NCBI RefSeq assembly: GCF_000217915.1
Contig: NZ_AFOZ01000018.1
Span: forward strand, 16,300-80,299
Direction: 5' to 3'
Origin: Shewanella sp. HN-41
GTDB lineage: Bacteria > Pseudomonadota > Gammaproteobacteria > Enterobacterales > Shewanellaceae
DNA length: 64,000 bases
Part shown: positions 27,878 to 36,936 of the stretch, piece by piece
Numbering within the stretch: position 1 is the first letter of the stretch
How the letters are laid out: each line of letters begins with the position of its first letter
Made by a program: the position numbers and the translations under genes
The notes under the pieces: generated by a model
What the model was told of the DNA's origin: nothing
What the model saw: the letters and a program-made list of their open reading frames with translations, nothing else
The model's database searches: none

Positions 27878-27973
27878 TCCTCGTCCTATCCTCCTTGCCT
27901 ATTGTTTTCACATCAGCCAAGACGCCCCTAACGGAGTTGAAAGCCCCTTGTGCTCATTGGCAAATTTGCTATC

Positions 27974-28063
27974 GCATCCGAAGGATGCGCTTTACATCCA
28001 TGTAAAGCCCCCAGTTCGGCAGTCCCTGCCTCTCGCTCATAAGCGCGAAAATCACCGATTTTC
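27974..28063. repeat. Cluster of three short palindromes between the repeats
   Basis: GCATCC-GAA-GGATGC (27974-27988), GCTTTACATCCATGTAAAGC (27989-28008) and GAAAATC-ACC-GATTTTC (about 28047-28063) follow each other closely. No gene is supported between 27878 and 28072. Confidence 0.75.
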
Positions 28064-28072
28064 ATTCGCCCC

Positions 28073-28219
28073 TGCACCTGCGAAAGCTAGCTCGGCATCC
28101 ATGCCGAGACTCACGCAATTTGTCTATTCGCCCTGCGGTAACTCCGAGGGGAGGTGTATTCTGTTACTTCGGAGTTAACTGTTAATCCCGAGAGATTCAA
28201 GCCTGTCCTGTCTTTCTCT
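28073..28219 (+). repeat. 147-bp repeat R2, second copy
   Basis: Near-identical copy of 27352-27498. Its palindrome is the perfect form CTCGGCATCCATGCCGAG (28091-28108). It joins R1 directly, without the 70 bp that separate the two repeats in the first copy. Confidence 0.9.
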
Positions 28220-28527
28220 CATCAGGACATATATTCACTTTTAACCTTAAAAATATGTGGATGTCCTTACTCTTTTTACTCTTTTTTGAGGCTATAAGTC
28301 CGTCTTTACAATTAAGCACTCTCATTCCAGTGACACGCCATGAACTCATCCCTGAGGGCTCGACGGCGGCATCCATGCCGCCAACGGTCACTTCCATGAG
28401 AGTGCTTAATCTCGTTAATTCCTGTGCATCTTTAGCGGTAGTTTTCACACTATCATCTTTTATTTTCAAGTAGATGCTTTAGATGCACACTTTTTCATCT
28501 CAGAAACATGTGGGTGTCCTGTCTTTT
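28220..28527 (+). repeat. 308-bp repeat R1, second copy, with 100-bp hairpin
   Basis: Near-identical copy of 27569-27877. The hairpin spans 28311-28410, with the palindrome GGCGGCATCCATGCCGCC at 28365-28382. The following 118 bp up to the ApeA-like stop codon hold no further gene. Confidence 0.92.
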
Positions 28528-28645
28528 ATTTGGTATGCCTGATCGTCTGTTATTTACAATTAGGGCATTTTAATAATTTAACAATAAGTGTCTCGTTAAA
28601 TTAAAATGCTATGTTAAATGTGCTCGGGGGAAGTTCATTGAAACT

Positions 28646-30352
28646 TCATTTATGAGTTAACACAATTGCGCCATAGTAGCATTTTTCATCTGCACCACTG
28701 GAAAGATATAAAGTATTTACATATTCAATTTCAAAATCGATATTTTGGAGAAGTTTGCTCCTAATAAAATCTCTAACATCGGCTATACCGCTATTACGCT
28801 TGTTATGCTTTATTTCATAGGATAGGTGTTCATTTAATGTAAACTGGCCAGATTTAGCATCATGATCAATAACAAGACAATCAACAAAACTAAATCGATT
28901 AAGATCAATTTCTTCATGTAATGTTATGAAACTAGCAGTACCAGCTAGCTTATCTCTCGCCCTTTTATTGAGGTCGGCGTTATGTATAAATGGGTTAAAT
29001 GTTTTGCTCATATTTTGAGCTATTTGAGTGTCACTAAAACCAAGTTCGCGAAACACAAAATACATTAAAAGCACTAAAAGACGATCCTTTAGTTGAACTT
29101 CTTTTGTGATTTCACCGTCTATCACAGTCTTGTAATCTAGGCCATGTGCAACAGAGTTCCTGAGCCTTTTCAACACATCAAAATCAGAATTGCTGAATGA
29201 AATAGCTTCTTTAATATCATTACTCGTCTTGCTCATTAAGAAATCATATTTGTGCTGTAGCGTGGGGTGGGAAGTATTTTTAAGGTTGGTAATAACACTC
29301 TCAATACCATCTATGACTAATTTTTCATCCTCGGAGAATTCATTCGATTCAATAAAAGTTTGCAACGTATCATTGAGCTGTGACCTTAGCTCGTTAAACT
29401 TCGCTCTGTTTAGTTTATGCCCTTTTCCCTTAGACTCCTGCTCGCAGTACATTTCAAGCGTTACAACGACAGATAAAATTCGATATTGCCAAATCTCTGT
29501 ACGTGAGTTTGAAAAAGATACTACTAGGCGGTTCCATATTGTTCGGAACGATTTAACTTTGAAGTAGTTGGTTATGATCGTTTCCCAAAGCTCCCAGCCA
29601 GACACATTATTATAGTGACAGAGTGTGTCGTGATGATTCTTAAATGGTATTTTTTCGAAGATTATGCTTGAGAAAATGATGGATTTATAATCATGCCTCT
29701 TACTGGATGAGAAAACGTATAAATTTTTGATTGATAACGAATATCCCAGAAGGAGAGAAAAAAGATTTCGTATCTCTAATGTAAGCTTTTCTACTTCACG
29801 TAACGTAAATTTGTCATTTTTCTTTTTGATGATAAAGCAGTCTTCAATTTGGATTAGATGCTCAGTTGGTGTGGTTGTTGGTGATGATACATAACGGTGG
29901 TTTTCTATCGAGTAGTCATTTTTTTGATAGGTAAAGTCAACTAAAAACTTGTCTATGGCTGTATTTCGCTTTAACTCCGTGTCTGTTATTTCAGTGGTTC
30001 GTAATCTTTCAAACCAAGTTGAAATACCTGTAAGGTGTACTTCAAACTGGTCAATGTCATTCGAGAGCAAAGAGCCTGTAGTGATATATCTACAAGTTAT
30101 CTGCCCACCTCTTTGAAGCTCTGATTGATGTAGAGTAAATGTTTTTCGCGAACCAATCTCATAACAAATGATTGGTAAATTGATTACTCTATCTTCATCT
30201 GCAAACAGCAAGTCGTGCTTATCGGTGTGAATTACAAGATTTAGGATTTGGCTTGCATTTATCGATAGAACACCAGTGTATTCTTCACAATCAAGACTAA
30301 ACTTTACAGTATGCCTGTATTCTTCAAAGAAACTTAATTCCCTTTGCGACAC
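28646..30352 (-). CDS. ApeA-type HEPN protein, candidate antiphage (abortive infection) gene
   Basis: This is a 568-residue soluble protein with no signal peptide and no membrane segment. The last third carries LKRLRNSVAHGLDY, an R-x4-H motif at about R398-H403 typical of HEPN ribonuclease domains. It is preceded by helices such as RILSVVVTLEMYCEQ. The N-terminal part (FLDCEEYTGVLSI-like beta strands, then ITSW-FERLRTTE) resembles the beta-rich N-terminal domain of ApeA proteins. ApeA is a single-gene antiphage system whose HEPN domain is thought to cut RNA. The gene is far more AT-rich than its neighbours, stands alone and is flanked by repeats, so it was probably acquired. The family call rests on the HEPN motif, architecture and my recollection; no search was run. 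Confidence 0.65.
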   Translation of the reverse strand: MSQRELSFFEEYRHTVKFSLDCEEYTGVLSINASQILNLVIHTDKHDLLFADEDRVINLPIICYEIGSRKTFTLHQSELQRGGQITCRYITTGSLLSNDIDQFEVHLTGISTWFERLRTTEITDTELKRNTAIDKFLVDFTYQKNDYSIENHRYVSSPTTTPTEHLIQIEDCFIIKKKNDKFTLREVEKLTLEIRNLFSLLLGYSLSIKNLYVFSSSKRHDYKSIIFSSIIFEKIPFKNHHDTLCHYNNVSGWELWETIITNYFKVKSFRTIWNRLVVSFSNSRTEIWQYRILSVVVTLEMYCEQESKGKGHKLNRAKFNELRSQLNDTLQTFIESNEFSEDEKLVIDGIESVITNLKNTSHPTLQHKYDFLMSKTSNDIKEAISFSNSDFDVLKRLRNSVAHGLDYKTVIDGEITKEVQLKDRLLVLLMYFVFRELGFSDTQIAQNMSKTFNPFIHNADLNKRARDKLAGTASFITLHEEIDLNRFSFVDCLVIDHDAKSGQFTLNEHLSYEIKHNKRNSGIADVRDFIRSKLLQNIDFEIEYVNTLYLSSGADEKCYYGAIVLTHK

Positions 30353-30413
30353 TCTTGTATTCCCTTAAGTCTCATTAAAGAAATCACACTTTAATCAAGT
30401 AATAACGGAAAGG

Positions 30414-30650
30414 CTAGCAAAAAAGAGTAAGGATACCCACACCATCATAATTACTTTTGAAAACATAACCCCTATGGGCAGAGGTTGACTTTTCAACGCT
30501 GTTTTCACGGTATTTTTGCCAGCAAATTACACCGAGATTTGCTAAGGCGAATTCGATTGCGGACGTGACCTTCGATGACATGGATGTCATCGTAGAGCCG
30601 CCATGGATGGCTTCACGGCGTGTCACGGAAGCAGTTGAATTCGGCGTACA
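30414..30650 (-). repeat. Repeat-derived segment with CATCCATG-centred palindromes
   Basis: Read on the minus strand it carries CGATGACATCCATGTCATCG (30573-30592) and GCCATCCATGGC (30600-30611), enclosed by partial GTGTCACG/CGTGAC arms. The 70-residue open frame through it is made of these repeats and is not a supported gene. Nothing else is seen in the 30353-30840 gap except the terminator. Confidence 0.65.
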
Positions 30651-30753
30651 ACAGAGTGATGGATAAATGCTTTGAACTCTACCCTACTTTTAATCTTAGA
30701 AGGGTTGCTAAAGCTTCTCGCTTGGCCAACGTTGCACTAACTTTGTATCACTA

Positions 30754-30789
30754 AGCAAACAGCCGCAAATAATTTACGGCTGTTTTGCT
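30754..30789. terminator. Terminator-like hairpin between panP and the island
   Basis: AGCAAACAGCCG (30754-30765) pairs with CGGCTGTTTTGCT (30777-30789), with one bulged base. It lies 50 bp beyond the panP stop codon and has T residues on the plus side. Confidence 0.6.
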
Positions 30790-30840
30790 ATTGAAGTGCT
30801 TTATTTGAGTTGCGATTTGTAACTTTCGCTAAACAACTCG

Positions 30841-32490
30841 CTATTCAGCCACCATCGCCATTAGCGCGGGCAAAAACTCGTTATCTAGTGCTGCGATTTC
30901 GCCTTGTTCGACCAGCACTTGATTGAGGATCTCATGGCTAGTCAAAGGGTTGGCGAGTACTACGCGAAACACCACGGTCGCTTGCCTAAAATAGCGGGCT
31001 GGCTGAATGCGGGTGCGGGAGACGAAGGATTTACCCTGTTCGCGTTGGTGCTTTTGAATAAACTGGGTCAGGCCATCGAGCAGCTCGTTAAAGCGCGCAA
31101 GTTTTACTGTGTCTGCTTGCTCACAGGCAAGCTGCATGACGGCTTGCACTTTAGCGGGGACATAACGATAGGTGAGCAGGCACAGCTCTGGTTCAGTGAC
31201 CAGCTCAAAATCCTCATGGGCTTTGATTTGCTCGGCAAAATAGCCCGCTTTTTCAAGGCTGTTATTGATTAAGATTTCATACCCATCGCGGCCGATAATT
31301 TGCAAGCAAGCGTGCACTAACATTGCCATGCCGGGGCGTGAGCCTTCCAGGGTTTGGCTACCGAGATCCTTAGAACCGCGGCGCAGAATATATTCGGCGT
31401 GATGGGCAATGGCGTGGGCAAACTCTGGGTCCTTAAATAACACCATGCCCGCGCCCATGGGCACATACATTTGTTTGTGGGCATCGATAGTCACCGAATC
31501 AGCAAGTTCGATACCTGCGAGTAAGTGGCGGTATTTATGGGATAATAAACTCGCGCCGCCCCAGGCTGCATCCACATGGAAATGACAATTTAACTCTTTT
31601 GCGAGCGTCGCTAACTCAATCAGCGGGTCAACATTACCTGTCTCAGTGGTGCCAGCCACGCCAACAATCGCCAATACCTTGATATTTTTACTGGCAAGTT
31701 CAAGGGCCGCTTGGCGCATTTTAGCCACATCGACCTTGTTATCACTACCCGTGGGAATGCTGATGATATTGTCGCGGCCAATGCCAAGCAGATCGACGGC
31801 TTTGCCCAGCGAATAGTGACCGCGCTCCGAGACTAAAATCGCTAAATCATCATAGCCATAGTGGCGCAGCGCCTTGAGTAACCCTTCGCGGGTCACGCCT
31901 TTAAAGTCGCCATCGGCCCTTAATAATTGATTGCGGGCAATCCACAGGGCGGTAATGTTGGCAACTGTGCCGCCGGAGCAAAATGCCCCGAGGGAATGAT
32001 TGGCGCTGTGCATCCAGCTTTGATAAAAATCCGTATCTTGGGCGTAAATCAAATGGTGCATCATGCCGAGCACTTGGCGCTCAAGGGGCGTAAATGCCTT
32101 GGATGTCTCGATTTTTACCAAGTTTTGATTGAGCCCCACCATCATCTTCGACAGCGGTAACACAAAGTAGGGCAGTGCCGAAGTCATGTGGCCGATAAAA
32201 CTGGGCGCCGCCGTATGGACCGAATGGGCCACCAGATTTTGCATGATCTCGTCGGTGTAATCGGAGACAAAACGCGGCTGAGTTGGGATCTCAAAGGCCT
32301 GAAAATCGGTTTCAATTTCCGATAAGGGCTTTTCGAGCGCGGCAATGCTGTCACCCAAAAAACCTGCTAAATCCTCGGAAAGCTTCTGCTCGATAATACT
32401 TAAGGTCGATTCTGCATCTTCCGGCACAGTAAATATGCGCATCAGACTGGCTTCGGATGCCGTGGCTTGGCGAGGGAGTTTTTGAGTCAT
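30841..32490 (-). CDS. panP: PanP, PLP-dependent aspartate 1-decarboxylase
   Basis: This is a 549-residue group II PLP-dependent decarboxylase. The cofactor Lys lies in SVTIDAHKQMYVPMGAGMV near residue 340. HVDAAWGGASLL near residue 305 gives the Asp that contacts the PLP ring, and FCSGGTVANITALWIARN near residue 170 is the phosphate-binding loop. The length and motifs match the Shewanella/Vibrio group once annotated as glutamate decarboxylase and now known to make beta-alanine from aspartate for pantothenate synthesis. It is monocistronic on the minus strand; a gap of 230 bp separates it from the glycerate kinase. Confidence 0.88.
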   Translation of the reverse strand: MTQKLPRQATASEASLMRIFTVPEDAESTLSIIEQKLSEDLAGFLGDSIAALEKPLSEIETDFQAFEIPTQPRFVSDYTDEIMQNLVAHSVHTAAPSFIGHMTSALPYFVLPLSKMMVGLNQNLVKIETSKAFTPLERQVLGMMHHLIYAQDTDFYQSWMHSANHSLGAFCSGGTVANITALWIARNQLLRADGDFKGVTREGLLKALRHYGYDDLAILVSERGHYSLGKAVDLLGIGRDNIISIPTGSDNKVDVAKMRQAALELASKNIKVLAIVGVAGTTETGNVDPLIELATLAKELNCHFHVDAAWGGASLLSHKYRHLLAGIELADSVTIDAHKQMYVPMGAGMVLFKDPEFAHAIAHHAEYILRRGSKDLGSQTLEGSRPGMAMLVHACLQIIGRDGYEILINNSLEKAGYFAEQIKAHEDFELVTEPELCLLTYRYVPAKVQAVMQLACEQADTVKLARFNELLDGLTQFIQKHQREQGKSFVSRTRIQPARYFRQATVVFRVVLANPLTSHEILNQVLVEQGEIAALDNEFLPALMAMVAE

Positions 32491-32662
32491 GGGGCTTGCC
32501 GTCTATTAATTCTTATAGTGAAACCGCAAATTTGTTCAAAGAGTATAACCAAATCAGTGACTCTCGAAAGCAATCAAGGCGGATTACCAAAAAGGGAGCT
32601 CACTTTACTGCAAGGCCTTTTAGTCATCAAGCATTAAAATCTAGTGCAGGCTCGGCGGCGAG

Positions 32663-32693
32663 GTAAAAAACAAGGCGCCATGTGGGCGCCTTT
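32663..32693 (-). terminator. Rho-independent terminator after glycerate kinase
   Basis: On the minus strand AAAGGCGCC and GGCGCCTT form an eight-base GC-rich stem around CACAT, followed by GTTTTTTACC. It lies 27 bp past the kinase stop codon. Confidence 0.85.
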
Positions 32694-32719
32694 GCTCGAT
32701 TTTCCCTTGGCCTTATGGT

Positions 32720-33892
32720 CTAGGGTTTGCCTAACATCAGCACAGCACCAATATTACGGGCGGTGTTACAAAGGTTTAGCTTGGCATTGGCCAACACATT
32801 CTCAAGCGAACTTAGGGCCGGAATAATAGGGAAAATTGCCGACATACCTTGATCCAGAATGGCATTGGCGTTTTCACCTAGGCAGCCGGCAATACCAATA
32901 GTGGGAATCCCCTGCAGTCTGGCTTGCTTTAACACGCCCATCGGGGTTTTACCAAATACAGTTTGACCATCGATGCGGCCTTCACCTGTGATCACTAAAT
33001 CGGCACCGCGAATTTTGTCAGCGAGGCCAACGGTTTGCATTACAATCTCGACACCGGGTTTGAGTTCGGCATTTAAAAAAGCCATCACACCAAGGCCCAT
33101 ACCGCCCGCCGCACCCGCGCCAGCTTGCCCACGGTGATCGGCAACGCCACTTTGGACTATCATATCGGCGTAGTGGGCAAGGGCCGTATCTAGCTGCTTA
33201 ACCATCTCGGGGGTAGCGCCTTTTTGCGGACCAAAAATCGCCGATGCACCACGCTCACCACACAGAGGGTTGTCAACATCACAGGCGACTTCGAAGCTAC
33301 ATTGGCTCAGTAGTGGATGGGCGTTTGTCATATCAATACGGGCAAGATTGGCTAGCGCAGCGCCGCCAGCGGGCAAGGTTTTACCTTGGCTGTCGAGCAA
33401 TAAAATATCCAACGCTTGGGCCATACCCGCACCACCATCGTTGGTGGCACTGCCGCCTAAGCCTAAAATGATGTGCTTTATCCCCCGATTAAGCGCATCA
33501 CAAATCAACTCGCCCGTACCATAACTTGTGGTGAGCAGCGGATTTCGTTGCTCCCTTGGTACATGGTGTAGCCCAGAGGCTGAGGCCATTTCAATTACGG
33601 CAATAGCACCAGTATCTGAATGAGTTGCAGCACTACCATTTGAACCATTGCCGAGGATGCCATAGTGCGCCTGTACTCTATTTCCGAGTGGGCCCATGAC
33701 CTCTAAATTGACAATACTGCCACCTGTGGCATCGACCATAGACTGCACTGTACCTTCGCCGCCATCGGCAACGGGGATTTTGACTATATCGCAGTCGGGG
33801 AGCACTTGTTTTAAGCCCTGTTCAATCGCGTTGGCGACTTCGAGTGCGCTTAAGCTTTCTTTAAAGGAGTCGGGGGCGATAACTATTTTCAT
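32720..33892 (-). CDS. Glycerate kinase (GlxK/GarK family)
   Basis: This 390-residue kinase starts MKIVIAPDSFKESLSALEVANAIEQGL, the family N-terminus. VADGGEGTVQSMV near residue 45 is the second hallmark, and LGLGGSATNDGGAGMAQALD near residue 120 is the glycine-rich substrate/nucleotide loop. LVITGEGRIDGQTVFGKTP follows near residue 285. It phosphorylates D-glycerate with ATP, feeding lower glycolysis. I place the start at 33892 after TAGGA, since the longer frame from 33937 adds non-family residues. It follows the GntP permease gene by 82 bp, with a small hairpin at 33912-33930 between them, and the CdaR gene is nearby. Confidence 0.92.
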   Translation of the reverse strand: MKIVIAPDSFKESLSALEVANAIEQGLKQVLPDCDIVKIPVADGGEGTVQSMVDATGGSIVNLEVMGPLGNRVQAHYGILGNGSNGSAATHSDTGAIAVIEMASASGLHHVPREQRNPLLTTSYGTGELICDALNRGIKHIILGLGGSATNDGGAGMAQALDILLLDSQGKTLPAGGAALANLARIDMTNAHPLLSQCSFEVACDVDNPLCGERGASAIFGPQKGATPEMVKQLDTALAHYADMIVQSGVADHRGQAGAGAAGGMGLGVMAFLNAELKPGVEIVMQTVGLADKIRGADLVITGEGRIDGQTVFGKTPMGVLKQARLQGIPTIGIAGCLGENANAILDQGMSAIFPIIPALSSLENVLANAKLNLCNTARNIGAVLMLGKP

Positions 33893-33974
33893 TAAAAATC
33901 CTACAACTAAATGGGCGCAGTATGCGCCCAAGGACACAATATCGAATCAAGGTCAAACCAAGGTCAAATCAATA

Positions 33975-35333
33975 TTAGAGCAAGACTAAGCTCAGCACAT
34001 ACACAGTCACCATGGCGGTGACACCTTGGATTAGGGTTGCCATGGTTTGTGCCTTATAGGCTTGTTTCACACTCATGCGGCTAAATTGGGTCACGACCCA
34101 GAAAAAACTGTCATTGGCGTGGGAAACCGTCATCGCGCCCGCACCAATTGCCATTACCGTTAATACGCGGCCCATATCGCTGCCAAGACCTATATCACCT
34201 AGCATAGGCGCAACCAGTGCCGAGGTCGCAACTAACGCCACAGTGGATGAACCCTGCGCCGATTTAAGCGCCGCGGCGACGATAAAGGGCATAAAGATAC
34301 CGATACCTAGCGCCGACAGTGAGCTACCTAAAAAGTCGCCTATAGGCGTGGCTTTTAAGACTGCACCAAAGGCGCCACCCGCACCTGTGATCAAGATAAT
34401 CGGCGCGGCTGTGACGAGTCCTTGGCTAATGCGCTCACTAAATTCACTGATCTTATTCTCACCTTTTAATAACAACAGGGATAAAAACAGGCCAATCATC
34501 AGGGCATTAACGGGCTGGCCGAGGAATACGAGTGCGGTAAATAAACCTTCTTTACCTAAGGGAGCCGAGGGGAAATTAGCGATGGAACCTAGACAAATTA
34601 ATATGATCGGCACAAAAATTGGCGCGAAGGCTTTTAGTGGATTGGGCAGAGTGCCATAGCTTTTTTTCAGTGATTCATAATCATCTAGCTGTGCCTTCAG
34701 CTCTTCTGCACCTTCACCATCGGGCTCAACATCGGCAAAACGGTTTGCCCATAACATACCCGCAAGCGCGGCAACGGCGGCGACAAATAGACCCACGCCG
34801 ATCACTAAACCTAAATTAGACTCTAAGCCTAAGTTACCTGCGGCGGCGATAGGGCCAGGCGTTGGCGGTACAAAGGTGTGAGTGGCATACAACCCCGTGG
34901 CTAAGGCAACGCTCATGGAGACACTAGAGACCTTCATGCGGTTAGCCATGGATTGTTTTAACGAGTTTAAGATCACAAAGCCCGAGTCACAGAATACGGG
35001 GATAGACACGAGATAACCTATGATGGACATAGTGAGCGTCGGGAAGCGTTTACCCAATAGCTTGATCACCACGTCGGCCATGGTAATGGCTGCGCCGCTC
35101 TTTTCGAGAATAATCCCGATAATCGTCCCCAATACGATCACTAGGCCGATATAACCTAAAATATTGCCAAACCCTGTGGTAATGGTTTTAGCGATTTCTC
35201 CGCTCGGTAAGCCATAGGCGAAGGCTGCGATAAAGGCGGCTAAAATTAAGGTTAGAAAGGGGTGGAGTTTAAATTTTGAGGTCGCGAAAACAATAAATGC
35301 AATCACGCCGATAAGAATAAGCACTAAGTTCAT
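33975..35333 (-). CDS. GntP family permease, probable glycerate transporter
   Basis: This is a 452-residue inner-membrane protein with about 12-14 hydrophobic segments. FGNILGYIGLVIVLGTIIGIILEKSGAA near residue 55 and IPVFCDSGFVIL near residue 110 are GntP family signatures, as are FVPPTPGPIAAAGNLG near residue 155 and SHANDSFFWVVTQFSRMS near residue 410. Family members import gluconate or related sugar acids in symport with protons. The downstream glycerate kinase makes glycerate the most likely substrate, which is inference from context. The 321-bp gap upstream (35334-35654) has no supported gene; it holds the promoter region and a hairpin. Confidence 0.9.
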   Translation of the reverse strand: MNLVLILIGVIAFIVFATSKFKLHPFLTLILAAFIAAFAYGLPSGEIAKTITTGFGNILGYIGLVIVLGTIIGIILEKSGAAITMADVVIKLLGKRFPTLTMSIIGYLVSIPVFCDSGFVILNSLKQSMANRMKVSSVSMSVALATGLYATHTFVPPTPGPIAAAGNLGLESNLGLVIGVGLFVAAVAALAGMLWANRFADVEPDGEGAEELKAQLDDYESLKKSYGTLPNPLKAFAPIFVPIILICLGSIANFPSAPLGKEGLFTALVFLGQPVNALMIGLFLSLLLLKGENKISEFSERISQGLVTAAPIILITGAGGAFGAVLKATPIGDFLGSSLSALGIGIFMPFIVAAALKSAQGSSTVALVATSALVAPMLGDIGLGSDMGRVLTVMAIGAGAMTVSHANDSFFWVVTQFSRMSVKQAYKAQTMATLIQGVTAMVTVYVLSLVLL

Positions 35334-35594
35334 AGTTTGTCCCGTTCAGTTCTTGGCTGAAGTTTTTGAGTAAGTTTCTTAAGTGAGTTTTGACGGATAT
35401 TGTAGGGCGCAGTGTTCATTTAGGCCTGAGTCCAAATGAAGGCTGCCTTAAGGTCATCCTATTATTGTGCAGGCATATTTGAATAGCTTTGGCTAAACCG
35501 ACGGACTTACCGCCATATGACAGGCTATTTTTGTGCGCATGCACAAAAAGACTTAAGTGAATTCGAATGTAAGAGGGTTAATTTTGTCTATAGA

Positions 35595-35620
35595 GTTGGC
35601 AAATATGGCTATTTGCCAAC
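35595..35620. other. Perfect 11-bp hairpin downstream of the catalase-like gene
   Basis: GTTGGCAAATA (35595-35605) pairs exactly with TATTTGCCAAC (35610-35620) around a four-base loop, 35 bp past the stop codon of the peroxidase gene. There is no U-tract on the minus strand, so it is a weak or Rho-assisted terminator at best. Confidence 0.5.
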
Positions 35621-35654
35621 CTTAACAGGAGAGACTGGGCTTAACTCGGCGCAC

Positions 35655-36662
35655 TTATTGACGACGAATAAAGGATTCTACATAGGCGGCGGTTCGGGCA
35701 TTGAGTATAGGATCGGCCGATGCGGCAATGCCCTTAGGTAATAACAGCGGGTTGAAAATGCCTTTATCACACTGTTGAACTTGGGGATCGTTATCTCGTT
35801 CACCGTTAATCACCACTTGGCCGACGAGCAAACGCTGGCGAGTCTCAGGCCAAATCACGGTTGGATCATTAATCTCATCGCCCGCTTCAGCCAGTTGAAT
35901 ATAGAGGTTCCATTGTGCAGGCTGGGTTTTAATGCGCTGGAGTAGTTCAGCCTTTAAAAAATCATCGCCAAGCTCAGCCAGTTCGCTGGCTGACAACGCC
36001 GCCGTGCCTGCGACGGGTTCAAAAATCCACTTACCCGCGACCGTTTCACCTTGCTGGGCGCTGTCTTTTTGCGTACTAAACAGGAAACTATTTACGCCAT
36101 AGTAGCGGCTGTTGGCGAAACTTGGGCTGGGAGGCAGTTGTTTTACATAGTCGAAAAAGGTTTTAGCGCTGGGTTGATTGTCGATAAGCCACTGTTTACC
36201 TTCAGCGCCCTGTTTCACTTTGGTTTGAAAGTTAAAAAACTCTTCAAGATTACTGGCAAAGAAAACGGGAATATTAGTTGTGACAAAGTTAAGGTTTTCT
36301 TTATCGCCATCAATTTTGAGTGACATAAAGCGCCCTGCGGTTTTATCGGAGATCTGCGGATTTGTGCCGCCAAGGGAAAAACGGGCAGTGATCTTAATCG
36401 AATCTTGATTAAAAAATGGGATCGCCAATGTTTGTTGTAGTTGCGGATCCGGTTTAAAACTGCCTGAGGTACAAAATCCTTTAGTGTGATTGCGCAGTTT
36501 GACTTTTTTACCCGCCTCGCGACTTGCCGCATCGGGTGTGCCATTAACGGCATCGACCAGCTCGGGAATGGTTTTTTCGGCAGCGATTAATGTCGGTGAA
36601 GTCAGTGCAATACCACTAATTAGACAAGCCTTGGCGAGTAAAGTCAGTTTGATGAGGTTCAT
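35655..36662 (-). CDS. Periplasmic catalase-related peroxidase
   Basis: This 335-residue heme protein is smaller than true catalases (about 480 residues) and has a signal peptide ending near TSPTLIAAEK. RNHTKGFCTSGSF near residue 57 holds the distal-side His of the A-x-x-x-H-x-K-G-x-x-x-x-G-x-F pattern. ARFSLGGTNPQISDKTAGRFMSLKI follows as in SrpA-like proteins, and LNARTAAYVESF near the C-terminus supplies the R-x-x-x-Y heme-ligand Tyr. Such mini-catalases act as organic-substrate peroxidases rather than catalases. It lies between the GntP and CdaR genes on the same strand, but nothing links it to glycerate use. Confidence 0.88.
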   Translation of the reverse strand: MNLIKLTLLAKACLISGIALTSPTLIAAEKTIPELVDAVNGTPDAASREAGKKVKLRNHTKGFCTSGSFKPDPQLQQTLAIPFFNQDSIKITARFSLGGTNPQISDKTAGRFMSLKIDGDKENLNFVTTNIPVFFASNLEEFFNFQTKVKQGAEGKQWLIDNQPSAKTFFDYVKQLPPSPSFANSRYYGVNSFLFSTQKDSAQQGETVAGKWIFEPVAGTAALSASELAELGDDFLKAELLQRIKTQPAQWNLYIQLAEAGDEINDPTVIWPETRQRLLVGQVVINGERDNDPQVQQCDKGIFNPLLLPKGIAASADPILNARTAAYVESFIRRQ

Positions 36663-36936
36663 AGCAATTCCTTTTAATGGACTGGGTCGAGCGTTCGAAA
36701 TGTCGACGCGAGACGGTTATCAGAGACTATAGGAAAGGGGATACGGTATAAATCTTTCAATCAGGCTTCCAATAAATGCCAAGTTTTATTCAATGACACG
36801 GAAATAACGTCAGTACTTTTTATGATCTCTATCTGTTTGCCTGTTTCTCGTTGGCTCCTTAAACCCATCAGCGACTCAATCCGTCACACCGCTAGGCATA
36901 GTTGCTAAACCTATGTGCGGTTAAACATAGAGGCTG

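Noticed and set aside
27604..28469. Open frames of 60-130 codons through the repeats
   Set aside because: They are the same peptide strings repeated with each repeat copy, have no plausible start or domain, and follow palindromes rather than codon bias.
27256..28645. CRISPR array
   Set aside because: The repeats are long, few and adjacent, with no regular spacers and no cas genes.
30414..30626. 70-codon open frame on the minus strand
   Set aside because: It consists of repeat sequence with CATCCATG-centred palindromes; no ribosome-binding site or family is seen.
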